From Halanaerobium sp. MA284_MarDTE_T2 (lineage in GTDB: Bacteria > Bacillota > Halanaerobiia > Halanaerobiales > Halanaerobiaceae): 64,000 nucleotides of DNA. The notes under the pieces were generated by a model. It had not been told where the DNA came from. It made no database searches and saw only the letters and a list, made by a program, of their open reading frames with translations. Within the stretch, counting starts at the first letter, position 1, and each line of letters opens with the position of its first letter. Positions 43,681 through 52,744 of this stretch are shown piece by piece. The stretch is taken from assembly GCF_003337245.1 (NCBI RefSeq), contig NZ_QPJE01000003.1:62001-126000 (forward strand). The letters run 5' to 3'. Both the position numbers and the translations under genes were made by a program.

Positions 43681-44422
43681 AAAAAATATATCGATTATAA
43701 TTCCTATGAATGATGATATTAAGTATTTGACTGCAAAGTATGATGATAAAAAAATAACTTCAATAGAAGGAATAAAAAATATTAATTCTTTAGAAAAGTT
43801 AAAGATATTGAACTTAAACTGCCGGCATGTAATTTTAATACCTGCGGAAAAGATTTATCTTTCATCTCATATTATTAAAAAGAAAGAAAATGAAGACATA
43901 AAAGTAGCTGAAAAATCATTTTATGAAAAGTATAATAAGAACAATATCGATTTAATAAATGATTATTATTATGATTCAATTCATTTTGCTGATCCAGAAA
44001 ATAAAAACAATTTAAATTTGAAACTGCTGGCAGTGGAAAAAGAATATATAGATAGTCTGACAAAAAATCTAGATAAATATCCAAATAATTATTTGGTAAC
44101 AGCACTTCCGACAGCTCTATATTCACTAAACAAAAAATTTATAAAGCAGAATAATTACATATTTTATTATAAAATCGGATGCAGTTATACAATTACTGCA
44201 GATTATAAAAATACCCTTGATTTGCTTCATTCACAGATTAAAGAAGAAAATATAGAACGCGAAATCAAAAAAATTAGAAAATATTATTTGAACAAAAAAA
44301 ATACTGATATGGCAGTAATTGAAGGAGGCCCTGAGCTTTTTAATTTAGGGAAATTCAAAAATATTGATAAAGATGAGTTTATATTTTTGGCATCACTGCT
44401 CTGGGGGGTAAATGAATGGTAG
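43673..44422 (+). CDS. PilM/GspL-like pilus assembly protein (divergent)
   Basis: 249 residues from ATG 43673 (GAGGTG upstream). Predicted cytoplasmic; no membrane segment. Weak similarity to the actin-like PilM/GspL cytoplasmic domain lies in the opening strands and in LVTALPTALYSLNKKFI and VIEGGPELF. The nucleotide-binding motifs of PilM are not recognisable and the protein is about 100 residues shorter. Position directly before PilN/PilO-like genes is the main evidence. Lys- and Asn-rich. Confidence 0.55.
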   Translation: MFKKNISIIIPMNDDIKYLTAKYDDKKITSIEGIKNINSLEKLKILNLNCRHVILIPAEKIYLSSHIIKKKENEDIKVAEKSFYEKYNKNNIDLINDYYYDSIHFADPENKNNLNLKLLAVEKEYIDSLTKNLDKYPNNYLVTALPTALYSLNKKFIKQNNYIFYYKIGCSYTITADYKNTLDLLHSQIKEENIEREIKKIRKYYLNKKNTDMAVIEGGPELFNLGKFKNIDKDEFIFLASLLWGVNEW

Positions 44423-44886
44423 TTCTTTTAAAGAGCAGAGAAATATCTTATCATGATATAATAACAAAAGTAGTTGTGCTATTGCTCGTTATTTTAACAG
44501 CCGCAGTATTTATCTTTAATTACATAATAGCAAATAGAGTTGATAATTTAAAAAATCAAATTTCTCATGTTTCCACATTAAAAAATAAATACAGCTATAT
44601 GTTAAAAAATAACAAGAAAACATCTATAAAAAAAGGAGAAGCCTTAGATAAAAGTGATATTATCGAAAGTATAATAAATATACCGGAAAAGATGAGTTTT
44701 GATTATCTGCTGGTTGACTCAAAATTAATTGAAATACAGGGAAAAACAGTTAATAGAATGGAAATATTAAACTACACAAAACAGTTAAAATCAAACACTA
44801 TGATAAAAAGTGTAAAACTCAAGAAAATTAACAAATATACCAGCTATCAGTTTACACTGGAGGCTGCATTGAATGAAAGGAAATAA
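44416..44886 (+). CDS. PilN-like inner-membrane pilus alignment protein
   Basis: 156 residues: short cytoplasmic N-terminus, one membrane segment (~18-40), coiled coil (~42-62), then a small ferredoxin-like periplasmic domain. The layout is that of PilN/GspL-C. Overlaps the PilM-like gene by 7 nt. Confidence 0.65.
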   Translation: MVVLLKSREISYHDIITKVVVLLLVILTAAVFIFNYIIANRVDNLKNQISHVSTLKNKYSYMLKNNKKTSIKKGEALDKSDIIESIINIPEKMSFDYLLVDSKLIEIQGKTVNRMEILNYTKQLKSNTMIKSVKLKKINKYTSYQFTLEAALNERK

Positions 44887-45361
44887 TACGAAAACAAAAA
44901 CATATCTGATTTATATTCTGATAGCAGCTCTTTTTGCATTTCTTATTATAATGATATTTAATTTTAAAGAAAGCTATGCTAAAAAAATACATTTTGAGAA
45001 AAAATTAACAAAAGAAAAAATAATTTTAACAAAATATAAAGAAAAAATTAAAAACAGCAAATCACATAATAGCAAAAACAATCAAAATAACACTCCAGCT
45101 CAGAGCAGGGCAGATTACTTAAATGAAATACTAAAACTGCTGGAAGACAACAACCTGGAGTTAATATCCTATGATTCTGATAAGAAATTGCTGATTTTAA
45201 ATTTGCGCGGTAATTTTAATAGTATACTTAGATTTCTTCATAAAATAGAAAAACAAAAAGATAATCTACAGTGTAAGAAAGTTAAATTAAAAAAAGGTAA
45301 AAATTCGCTTTACATATATCTGCAGCTGGAATATTTAGAGCTGATGTCTGATGAAAAATAA
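44873..45361 (+). CDS. PilO-like inner-membrane pilus alignment protein
   Basis: 162 residues: one membrane segment (~10-30), a Lys-rich coiled coil (~32-60), and a C-terminal domain with ILKLLEDNNLELISYDSD and FNSILRFLHKIEKQ, typical of PilO/GspM. Overlaps both neighbours by 11-14 nt, showing strict translational coupling. Confidence 0.65.
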   Translation: MKGNNTKTKTYLIYILIAALFAFLIIMIFNFKESYAKKIHFEKKLTKEKIILTKYKEKIKNSKSHNSKNNQNNTPAQSRADYLNEILKLLEDNNLELISYDSDKKLLILNLRGNFNSILRFLHKIEKQKDNLQCKKVKLKKGKNSLYIYLQLEYLELMSDEK

Positions 45362-46055
45362 AAAACTTATAATTTCAATTACAATTTTGATTTTCATTTT
45401 AGTAACATATCTGTTTTACAGTAATTTTTCGAATAGCGAAAAATATTTAATACAGGAAAAACCACCAGAAAATAATTTGAAAATTAGCAGAAAGTCCAGA
45501 GATAAAACTGAAAATATGAATACCAGTACTGCTTCAGAACTAGATACAGATAAAAACTTTTTAGATTCAGAAGATTTAAAAGAAAAAGATAAAAGCAGCA
45601 GAGCTAATATTAAAAATACTAATAATAAAACAGAAGAAAAAGCAGTTTTAAGAAAAGCTATCTATACATTCCACAATGAAAAAGATCCATTTTTTAAAGA
45701 TTCAGATACAGAAAAAAGTAAAAAAGAAAATTATAATAAAAATTATGCAGAAGAAAAAATTAAAGAAGATAAAAACAATACAGAACAGAACAGATCCACA
45801 GAAGAAACAAATAAAATTGAAAATGAAAATAAAAATACCAGAAAAAAGATTATAGAAATTCCTTTTGTTTTAAAAGGAATAATTGGAGATAAGGATAAAA
45901 GATATGCTGTTATATCTTATAAAGACAGAACTGAAGTTAAAAAAGCCAATGAAAAGATAGACTATTTTTTGATAACAAAAATAAAAGACAGCAGTATTGA
46001 AATTGAATATCAAGATTACAAACATGAAATATTTATCTGGAGGCATCAAAAATGA
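45351..46055 (+). CDS. PilP/GspC-like protein with long charged linker
   Basis: 234 residues: membrane segment (~5-24), a ~130-residue disordered Lys/Glu/Asn linker, then a C-terminal beta domain (IPFVLKGIIGDKDKRYAVIS ~165-185, to the end) that fits the HR domain of GspC or the PilP fold, which contacts the secretin N0 domain. Immediately upstream of and overlapping the secretin gene. Confidence 0.65.
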   Translation: MKNKKLIISITILIFILVTYLFYSNFSNSEKYLIQEKPPENNLKISRKSRDKTENMNTSTASELDTDKNFLDSEDLKEKDKSSRANIKNTNNKTEEKAVLRKAIYTFHNEKDPFFKDSDTEKSKKENYNKNYAEEKIKEDKNNTEQNRSTEETNKIENENKNTRKKIIEIPFVLKGIIGDKDKRYAVISYKDRTEVKKANEKIDYFLITKIKDSSIEIEYQDYKHEIFIWRHQK

Positions 46056-47422
46056 CGGCTGATTTAATATGGAAATATATTATAATAATATTGATTACAG
46101 TATTCCTGCAGGTTCTGATTATTATACCAGCAGAATCTGCTCCTGATAATTTTAACAAAAAAATAGATTTAAATTTGAGAGATGTAGAATTAGAAACAGC
46201 TTTTATGATGCTGGCAGATCTGGCTGATATAAATCTTATATGTGATAAGTCAGTGAAAGGAACTATTACTCTGCAGCTTAAAGATGTTAGTTTTAAAGAT
46301 GCGCTGACAATGATTGTAGGCAGCTTTGATCTGGATTATTCTACAGCATACAATACGATATTTATTAGTACAGAAGATAAAATAAGAGAAAAAGAAAATA
46401 CTGCTGTCGAAAAAATATTTACTTTAAAATATATAACTGCAGAAAATGCAGCAGAACTGCTTAAAAAGCAGTTTGAACAGATAGAATTTTATGAACTGAG
46501 AAACGGAAGAATATTGATGAGAGGCAGCGATTTTGCAGTAAAAAGATGCGGGAAGATTATTAAAGAGATAGATATTCCTCTAAAACAGGTTCTTATAACA
46601 GCTCGTGTAGAAGAAATAAGCAGAAATAAAATAAAGGAGCTGGGAGTACAGCCCGATCAGCTGACAAAACTAAATATTATTAAAGATAAAAATGAAAAGA
46701 TTGAAAAATTAGAATTAAGCTGGCCGGAAACTTTAAAGATGCTGGAAGAAAAAGGGGCAGCCACTCTTTTAGCAAACCCGTCTCTGATGACAGTAGATAG
46801 AAAAAAAGCCAAACTTTTGATTGGAGATCAAATACCTGTTAAATTGGAGAGGGTAGAATCAGATAAAACTGTCTCCACAATAGAATACATAGATGCAGGT
46901 ATAATACTTGAATTTTTGCCCAGAATAATTAACAAAAAACAGATAATGCTCAATATACAGCCGGCTGTCAACAGCATTGGACAGACGCTTAGTGAGGGAC
47001 TGCCTGCTGTTAATTCTCGCAAAGCAGAAACAACAGTAATACTTGAAGATGGGCAGACATTTGCTATTGGTGGGCTTATTAAAGAAAACATTGTTAAAAA
47101 CAAAATAGATATACCGGTAATTTCTGATATTCCTGTATTGGGAAAATTATTTAGTTCTGAAGAAAAATCAGAAATGCACACAGAGCTTATGATATTTATT
47201 ACTCCGAAAATTATAGAAACAAAAAAAATAGTAGATGTCAATAAAACCAATAAAAAAGAGGAAATTAATAAAGATAAACAAGGCGGTTTTTCTGCATCAA
47301 AAGCAGAAACAATAATAAAGAAATATAAAAATAAAAAAGAGAGTGAAAAAACAAAAAATAACAAGAAAGAATTTATTGATTTAACAGAAAAAGAAATAAA
47401 AGAACTGCTGCAAAAACAGTAA
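46052..47422 (+). CDS. pilQ: Secretin (PilQ/GspD family)
   Basis: 456 residues. Signal peptide (~8-28), STN/N0-like domain (IDLNLRDVELETAFMMLADL), secretin N1 repeat (FTLKYITAENAAELLKKQF), and the secretin barrel (~200-395) with GAATLLANPSLMTVDRKKA, VILEDGQTFAIGGLI and DIPVLGKLFSSEE. A Lys-rich C-terminal tail (~400-456) is extra. It forms the outer-membrane pore for the pilus or secreted substrate and is strong evidence for a diderm cell. Short for a PilQ (no AMIN domains), closer to minimal secretins. Confidence 0.92.
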   Translation: MTADLIWKYIIIILITVFLQVLIIIPAESAPDNFNKKIDLNLRDVELETAFMMLADLADINLICDKSVKGTITLQLKDVSFKDALTMIVGSFDLDYSTAYNTIFISTEDKIREKENTAVEKIFTLKYITAENAAELLKKQFEQIEFYELRNGRILMRGSDFAVKRCGKIIKEIDIPLKQVLITARVEEISRNKIKELGVQPDQLTKLNIIKDKNEKIEKLELSWPETLKMLEEKGAATLLANPSLMTVDRKKAKLLIGDQIPVKLERVESDKTVSTIEYIDAGIILEFLPRIINKKQIMLNIQPAVNSIGQTLSEGLPAVNSRKAETTVILEDGQTFAIGGLIKENIVKNKIDIPVISDIPVLGKLFSSEEKSEMHTELMIFITPKIIETKKIVDVNKTNKKEEINKDKQGGFSASKAETIIKKYKNKKESEKTKNNKKEFIDLTEKEIKELLQKQ

Positions 47423-47453
47423 TAGAGGATATTTATCAGTTTTATAGAAGCAT

Positions 47454-47483
47454 AATTCAGGGGAAACCCTGAATTTTCTTTTT
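47454..47483 (+). terminator. Intrinsic terminator after secretin gene
   Basis: AATTCAGGG (47454-47462), GAAA tetraloop, CCCTGAATT (47467-47475) and TTCTTTTT. It marks the end of the pilus operon. Confidence 0.92.
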
Positions 47484-47537
47484 AATAAATCTAAAAATTT
47501 CAATATTTCTGTATACCCCTTTTGCAGCTCTAAAATG
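47484..47537. repeat. Intergenic inverted-repeat element, copy D (one arm)
   Basis: AATCTAAAAATTTCAATATT, TCTGTATACCCC and TTTTTGCAGCTCTAAAATGA match the right arm of the element at 57784-58044. Only one arm is present. Confidence 0.5.
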
Positions 47538-47616
47538 ACTAAAATATATTTTAATGTAATCTGGTAGTTCGATGCGGCAGTTTGCATATATTAAAGATAT
47601 AGAGGGAGGTATCATT

Positions 47617-49221
47617 TTGATAATAGTATTAGCCGGATTTATGGCAGCCGGAAAGACAACTACAGGAAGGATACTTGCTGCTAAAACAGGATTTAAATTT
47701 TATGATAGTGATAAGGAAATTGAGAAACAGAGCGGCATGTCAGTAGAAAATATTTTTGCCCAGAAAGGTGAAGATTATTTTCGCAAATTGGAAAAAGAAA
47801 TAATTTTGAACCTGCTTGATAAAGAGGAAGATTTTGTGATGTCAGTAGGCGGTGGTGCAGTACTGGATAAAACCTTAAGAGATAAATTGATTAACAGCAC
47901 AGAGATTTTCTGTCTTGATCTGACAGCAGAAGAGGTTTTGAAAAGAACTGCAGATAGATCAGAAAAGCGCCCACTTTTAAAGAATATAGATTTACCAGGA
48001 GATATAAATGATTTAATGAAAAAAAGAGAAAGATCATATCAGGAATTACCGGTACATATAAATACAAAAAAATATTCAGCAGAAGAGGTGGCAGAAATTA
48101 TAATTAAAAAACTTAAAATAGAAAAAGTTGAGATCCATCTCAGTGAAAAGAAAAACAGCTATCCTGTGCTGATAAGCAGTGATTTCAGCTTTAATTCATT
48201 TAATACTATTTTAAAGAAAATTAAAGATAGGAAAGTATTTCTGGCAGCAGATATAAAGGTTATTAATCTCCACGGTGAAAAAATACTGGAACAGTTCAAT
48301 AGATCAGCCAGCAGTGTTTCTGAATTCTTTTTAAAAGGTGGAGAACATGTAAAAGATCTAAAAAATTTAGAAAAAGCATATAACATTCTTTATGATAATA
48401 ATTTCAGTAGAAGTGATTATGTAATAGTATTTGGTGGTGGAACAATTGGTGATCTGGGGGCTTTAATTGCTTCCACATATCTGAGAGGTCTTAAATTAAT
48501 ACAGCTGCCGACAACTATTATCTCTCAGCTTGATAGCAGTGTTGGAGGAAAAACAGCTGTTAATTTTAGAAATACCAAAAATTTAATCGGTACATTCTAT
48601 CAGCCAGAAATGGTCTATTATTCGTTAAAATGGCTGTCAACACTTGAGGATAGAGACCGCAGGTCAGGTACAGGAGAGATAATAAAATATGCTCTGCTGG
48701 CAGGAGGAGAATTTTATCAGCTTGTCAAAGCAAATAGAGAAGAACTGCTGGATCTTGATGATGACTTTATGCTGAAAATATCAAAAAAGGCATTAAAGCT
48801 TAAAAATCACTTTGTCTCTGAAGATATTAAAGATCAGGGTTTGAGGAGAATGTTAAATCTAGGTCATACCTTCGGTCATGCTGTAGAAGCAGCAGAAAAT
48901 TTTGAGATGAGTCATGGAGAAGCAGTTGCAGTTGGGCTGGCTTTTACCGCCTATATTTCTACTAGAGAAGCTGAACTCAGCCAAAAAGAGTTTGAAGATA
49001 TTATAGAACTCATAAGTTATTTTAATTTCAAACTATTTCCCTCTAAAGATATAGAAGTAGAAGAACTTGCAGATTATCTTACACATGACAAAAAAATTGT
49101 GGACAGCAGACAACCCTGGATACTTTTAAATGGAATTGGGAATCCGTTTGTTACCTTTGATATTGGTCAGGAAAAAATAAAAAAATATATGGAGGAATAT
49201 CTATGCAGAAAGTGGCAGTAG
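47617..49221 (+). CDS. aroKB: Bifunctional shikimate kinase / 3-dehydroquinate synthase
   Basis: 534 residues from TTG 47617 (GGGAGGT upstream); an in-frame ATG at 47572 has no ribosome site. Residues ~1-165 are shikimate kinase: GFMAAGKTTTGRILA (Walker A), FYDSDKEIE, SVGGGAVLD and KRPLL. Residues ~172-534 are dehydroquinate synthase: VFGGGTIGDLGALIASTYLR, QLDSSVGGKTAVN, GEIIKYALLAG, metal ligands including GHTFGHAVE and SHGEAVAVGL. The fusion couples steps 2 and 5 of the shikimate pathway; a similar AroKB order is known from Thermotoga. aroQ (step 3) follows with a 19-nt overlap. Confidence 0.93.
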   Translation: MIIVLAGFMAAGKTTTGRILAAKTGFKFYDSDKEIEKQSGMSVENIFAQKGEDYFRKLEKEIILNLLDKEEDFVMSVGGGAVLDKTLRDKLINSTEIFCLDLTAEEVLKRTADRSEKRPLLKNIDLPGDINDLMKKRERSYQELPVHINTKKYSAEEVAEIIIKKLKIEKVEIHLSEKKNSYPVLISSDFSFNSFNTILKKIKDRKVFLAADIKVINLHGEKILEQFNRSASSVSEFFLKGGEHVKDLKNLEKAYNILYDNNFSRSDYVIVFGGGTIGDLGALIASTYLRGLKLIQLPTTIISQLDSSVGGKTAVNFRNTKNLIGTFYQPEMVYYSLKWLSTLEDRDRRSGTGEIIKYALLAGGEFYQLVKANREELLDLDDDFMLKISKKALKLKNHFVSEDIKDQGLRRMLNLGHTFGHAVEAAENFEMSHGEAVAVGLAFTAYISTREAELSQKEFEDIIELISYFNFKLFPSKDIEVEELADYLTHDKKIVDSRQPWILLNGIGNPFVTFDIGQEKIKKYMEEYLCRKWQ

Positions 49222-49649
49222 TTCACGGACCAAATATTAATCTTCTGGGAGTTAGAGAACCGGAAGTTTATGGGACAACAAATTATAATGAAATGAATAA
49301 ACAAATAAAACAGAAAGCAGAAGAGCTGGAGCTTGAAGTAGATATATTTCAGAGCAATCATGAAGGAGAAATAGTTGATTATCTGCAGGGTTTGATTGAT
49401 GATTCAGCAGGTGTTATTATAAATCCAGCCGGACTAACACATACCAGTGTAGTGCTGAAAGATACACTTATTGCCCTGAGGCTTCCTGTAATAGAAGTAC
49501 ATATCAGCAATATTTATCGCAGGGAGGACTACAGGCATAAATCTATAACTGCCTCAGCTGCAGTTGGTCAGATTGCTGGCCTCGGTGTCAGAGGTTATTT
49601 TTTAGCTTTACAAGCAATGAATGAACTGCTCAGAGAGGAGAAATATTAA
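49203..49649 (+). CDS. aroQ: 3-Dehydroquinate dehydratase, type II
   Basis: 148 residues, standard length. PNINLLGVREPEVYG (catalytic Arg/Tyr loop), FQSNHEGEIVDYLQ, INPAGLTHTSVVLKDTL, and EVHISNIYRREDYRHKS with the catalytic His. Converts dehydroquinate made by the upstream AroB domain. GGAGG lies within aroKB; pepP-like gene begins at the next base after the stop. Confidence 0.95.
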   Translation: MQKVAVVHGPNINLLGVREPEVYGTTNYNEMNKQIKQKAEELELEVDIFQSNHEGEIVDYLQGLIDDSAGVIINPAGLTHTSVVLKDTLIALRLPVIEVHISNIYRREDYRHKSITASAAVGQIAGLGVRGYFLALQAMNELLREEKY

Positions 49650-50717
49650 ATGGAAAAGAGAATAAATAAACTGCGTTCTAAAATGAAAGAAAAAGAAATA
49701 GAAGCTTTTTTTATAACATCCAGAAAAAATGTGAGATATTTAACAGGTTTTACGGGTACAGCTGGACGACTTTTGATTACTAAAAATGATAATATATTTA
49801 TTACAGATTCTCGCTATACAGAGCAGGCGGAAGCGCAGACAGAAGCCTGCAGAATAGAAGTGATTAACAGCAGAGTTGTGGAAGGGATTGGTAAACTGCT
49901 GAAAAAATCTGATGTGGATGAACTTGCTTTTGAGTCAGAGCACACTACTTACAGCGAATTTCAGGAATACAGAGAAAAATTTCCTATTGGAAAGCTGATT
50001 CCCCAGAAAAATATTGTTGAAAAACTTAGAACTATAAAGGAAGCATCAGAAGTTGAGCTTATTAAAAAGGCAGTTGAAATTTCTGATAGAGCTTTTTTTC
50101 ATATTTTAAATTTCATTAGACCGGGAATTACTGAAAAAGAAGTATCACTTGAGCTGGAATTCAGCATGAAAAAAGGTGGAGGAGAAGCAAATGCCTTTGA
50201 TTTTATAGTAGCATCAGGTAAAAGAGGTGCAATGCCACATGGAGTTGCAGCAGATAAAAAGCTGGAAGTGGGTGATTTGATAACAATGGATTTTGGTACA
50301 GTCTACAGAGGTTATCATTCTGATATAACACGCACAGTAGCTCTTGGTGAACCTGATGAAAAATTAAAAGAAATTTATGATCTGGTTTTTACAGCTCAAA
50401 AAAAAGTGATTGAAGAAATTAAAGCAGGCATGACAGCTGTTGAAGCTGATAGTATTGCCAGAGATTTTATTAAAAATTCAGGTTATGGAGATAATTTTGG
50501 GCATGGACTTGGACATGGTGTAGGTCTTCAGATTCATGAAGCTCCCAGGCTTTCTTACAGCTCTAATGATGTACTCAAAGAAGGTATGATTGTAACTGAT
50601 GAGCCAGGGATATATGTCAGCGGACTGGGTGGAGTACGAATAGAGGATGATCTGCTGATAAAAGAAGATGGTTGTCAGGTTTTAAACTCTGCTCCCAAAG
50701 AACTGATTATATTATAA
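49650..50717 (+). CDS. pepP: Xaa-Pro aminopeptidase (M24B family)
   Basis: 355 residues: creatinase-like N-domain (~5-125) then a pita-bread catalytic domain. Metal ligands: MDFGTVYRGYHSDITRTV (two Asp), GHGLGHGVGLQIHEAP (His), DEPGIYV (Glu), GVRIEDDLLI (Glu). Cytosolic removal of N-terminal residues before Pro. Location between aroQ and efp is the common Firmicute order. Confidence 0.93.
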   Translation: MEKRINKLRSKMKEKEIEAFFITSRKNVRYLTGFTGTAGRLLITKNDNIFITDSRYTEQAEAQTEACRIEVINSRVVEGIGKLLKKSDVDELAFESEHTTYSEFQEYREKFPIGKLIPQKNIVEKLRTIKEASEVELIKKAVEISDRAFFHILNFIRPGITEKEVSLELEFSMKKGGGEANAFDFIVASGKRGAMPHGVAADKKLEVGDLITMDFGTVYRGYHSDITRTVALGEPDEKLKEIYDLVFTAQKKVIEEIKAGMTAVEADSIARDFIKNSGYGDNFGHGLGHGVGLQIHEAPRLSYSSNDVLKEGMIVTDEPGIYVSGLGGVRIEDDLLIKEDGCQVLNSAPKELIIL

Positions 50718-50740
50718 GAAAATAAGAAAAATATTGTGAT

Positions 50741-50769
50741 TTGTCTATAAAAGATATTTCTGCTATAAT
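50741..50769 (+). promoter_or_regulatory. Promoter of efp
   Basis: TTGTCT (50741-50746), 17-bp spacer, TATAAT (50764-50769), 52 nt before the efp start. Confidence 0.8.
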
Positions 50770-50820
50770 TGAAATGCAGTGTAGAATTAAATACAGTATA
50801 TTTTTATGGAGGTGTATATA

Positions 50821-51384
50821 GTGATCTCAACAAATGATTTTAATACAGGATTAACTATAGAATTGGATGGTGAAGTATATCAGGTTGTTGAATTTCAGCA
50901 CTCAAAATCAGGCAGAGGTAGTGCTTTTGTCAGAACTAAACTGCGCAATGTGGAAGAAGGATATATAATAAATAAAACTTTTAAAGCAGGAGAAAAAGTA
51001 GAGACCGCCCATGTAGAAAAAAAGAAAATGCAGTTTTTGTACTGGGATGGCAGTGATTATATATTTATGGATAATGATACCTATGAGCAATTCCACCTCA
51101 ATCAGGAACAGCTGGGAGATAAAATTAAATATCTAAAAGAAAATATGGAGCTTGATATATCTATATATCAGGGGCGTCCCATAGATATTGATCTTCCTAC
51201 CTTTGTAGAGTTGAAAGTAGAAAAAACTCAGCCTGGTATAAAGGGAAATACCGTATCAGGTGGAAGTAAACCAGCAACAATGGAAACAGGTCTTGTAGTA
51301 CAGGTACCTTTATTTATTAATGAAGGTGATACAATTAAGATAGACAGCAGAACTGATGAATATATAGAGCGGGTTAATAGCTGA
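50821..51384 (+). CDS. efp: Translation elongation factor P
   Basis: 187 residues from GTG 50821, with GGAGGTG at 50809-50815; ATG 50806 overlaps the ribosome site. Three beta-barrel domains as in EF-P, ending in [17 protein letters not shown]. It rescues ribosomes stalled at polyproline. The tip residue that reaches the peptidyl-transferase centre is Arg32 ([12 protein letters not shown]), not the Lys usual in Firmicutes. Confidence 0.96.
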   Translation: MISTNDFNTGLTIELDGEVYQVVEFQHSKSGRGSAFVRTKLRNVEEGYIINKTFKAGEKVETAHVEKKKMQFLYWDGSDYIFMDNDTYEQFHLNQEQLGDKIKYLKENMELDISIYQGRPIDIDLPTFVELKVEKTQPGIKGNTVSGGSKPATMETGLVVQVPLFINEGDTIKIDSRTDEYIERVNS

Positions 51385-51407
51385 ACAAATTGAGAAATCT
51401 AAAAATA

Positions 51408-51444
51408 TTTATCTATTGATTTTTGTTTTAAAAATTAATAGATA
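51408..51444. terminator. AT-rich hairpin after efp, possible terminator
   Basis: TTTATCTATTGATTTTT pairs with AAAAATTAATAGATAA across GTTTT, one G-T wobble. No T run follows, so termination is uncertain. Confidence 0.4.
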
Positions 51445-51565
51445 AGTAGTTCATTACAAAGATGAGAAAAGTAGTGAAAGAAATTCAAAATAATAGTTGG
51501 TCTGTTTTACTAATGTGAGGAGCGAGTATTAAAGAGATAACTTTAATTTAAAGAGGAGGCATATA

Positions 51566-52702
51566 ATGAGATATTTAGTAGTTGGTGCTGGTGTAGCGGG
51601 AACATCAGCTATCAAAGAGATGATAAAGGTAAGAGACGGAAAAGATGAAATTGTAGTTTTTACAGAAGAACCTTTTCCATTTTATTACCGTCCCAGACTG
51701 ATAGAGTGTTTGTCTGGAGAAGTCGATGTGGACGATATAATTATAAATGATAAGTCGTGGTTTGAAAATAATGATATTGAACTGCATCTGGAAGAAAAAA
51801 TACTCAGTATAGATACATCGGTAAAATTTGTAGAAAGCGATAAAGCAAAAACATATTATTATGATAAACTGCTGCTGGCAAATGGTGCACATTCTTTTGT
51901 ACCACCTATAAAAGGATGTAAACTCAAAAATGTATTTACACTGCGGAATGGTAAAGATGCAGAGGAAATTTACTCTAAAGTAAAAAATTGTTCAACAGCT
52001 GTTGTAGTTGGTGGAGGACTGCTGGGACTGGAATCAGCCTACAATTTTGCTAAAGCAGGACTAAAACCGTATGTCCTGGAGAAATCCCCCTATCTCTTAT
52101 CACAACAGCTTGACGAAAAGGGTGGAAAACTGCTGCAGAAAAAACTGGAGGACAAAAATATAGAAATTATGATAGAAGCATCAACAGAAGAATTTATCGG
52201 CAGTGATAAAGTAGAAACAGTCAAATTAGAAGATGGCAGTACTATTGATACTGACCTTGTACTTCTTTCCACAGGTGTACGGTCTAATATAGATCTGGTA
52301 GCAGATACTCCGATTGAAACAAACAGAGGTATTGTGGTGGACAGCAAAATGAAAACAAATGTGGACTCTGTATTTGCAGCTGGAGATGCAGCAGAATATC
52401 AAGGTAGAGTTTATGGAATTTGGACACCTTCAATGGAAGAAGGAAAGGTGGCGGGAAAGATTATGACAGGGCAGAAAGCAGAATTTAATGGTTTTATTCC
52501 TTCTCACTCTCTAAAAATAGCCGGCATTGATGTGGTTTCAATTGGAGAATTGAATAAAGGAGGAGATTACAGGGAAGAAATTATTTTGGATAATGACATA
52601 TATGTTAAGGTTATAGAAGATGAAAATGGAGAAAAGGTGGGAGCCATAATTGTTGGTGAATATAAGGACAAAAAATCACTTATTGATGCTATTAAGGGAT
52701 AG
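51566..52702 (+). CDS. FAD-dependent NAD(P)H oxidoreductase (NROR/NirB-like)
   Basis: 378 residues, class I pyridine nucleotide-disulfide oxidoreductase fold: FAD motif LVVGAGVAGTSAIKEM, LLLANGAHSFVPP, NAD(P) motif AVVVGGGLLGLESAY (~145) and FAD motif VDSVFAAGDAAEYQG (~265). No redox-active CxxC disulfide. Similar to NADH:rubredoxin oxidoreductases, which serve oxygen/superoxide removal in anaerobes, and to the N-domain of nitrite reductase. No rubredoxin gene is adjacent. ATG after GAGGAGG. Confidence 0.85.
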   Translation: MRYLVVGAGVAGTSAIKEMIKVRDGKDEIVVFTEEPFPFYYRPRLIECLSGEVDVDDIIINDKSWFENNDIELHLEEKILSIDTSVKFVESDKAKTYYYDKLLLANGAHSFVPPIKGCKLKNVFTLRNGKDAEEIYSKVKNCSTAVVVGGGLLGLESAYNFAKAGLKPYVLEKSPYLLSQQLDEKGGKLLQKKLEDKNIEIMIEASTEEFIGSDKVETVKLEDGSTIDTDLVLLSTGVRSNIDLVADTPIETNRGIVVDSKMKTNVDSVFAAGDAAEYQGRVYGIWTPSMEEGKVAGKIMTGQKAEFNGFIPSHSLKIAGIDVVSIGELNKGGDYREEIILDNDIYVKVIEDENGEKVGAIIVGEYKDKKSLIDAIKG

Positions 52703-52744
52703 TTTAAAGGGTTAAGTTTTATCAAAATAAAAGGAGGTAATAAA

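Noticed and set aside
46828-47364. Minus-strand 178-codon frame opposite pilQ
   Set aside because: Leu/Phe/Ser-rich antisense reading of the Lys-rich secretin end; no ribosome site and no domain.
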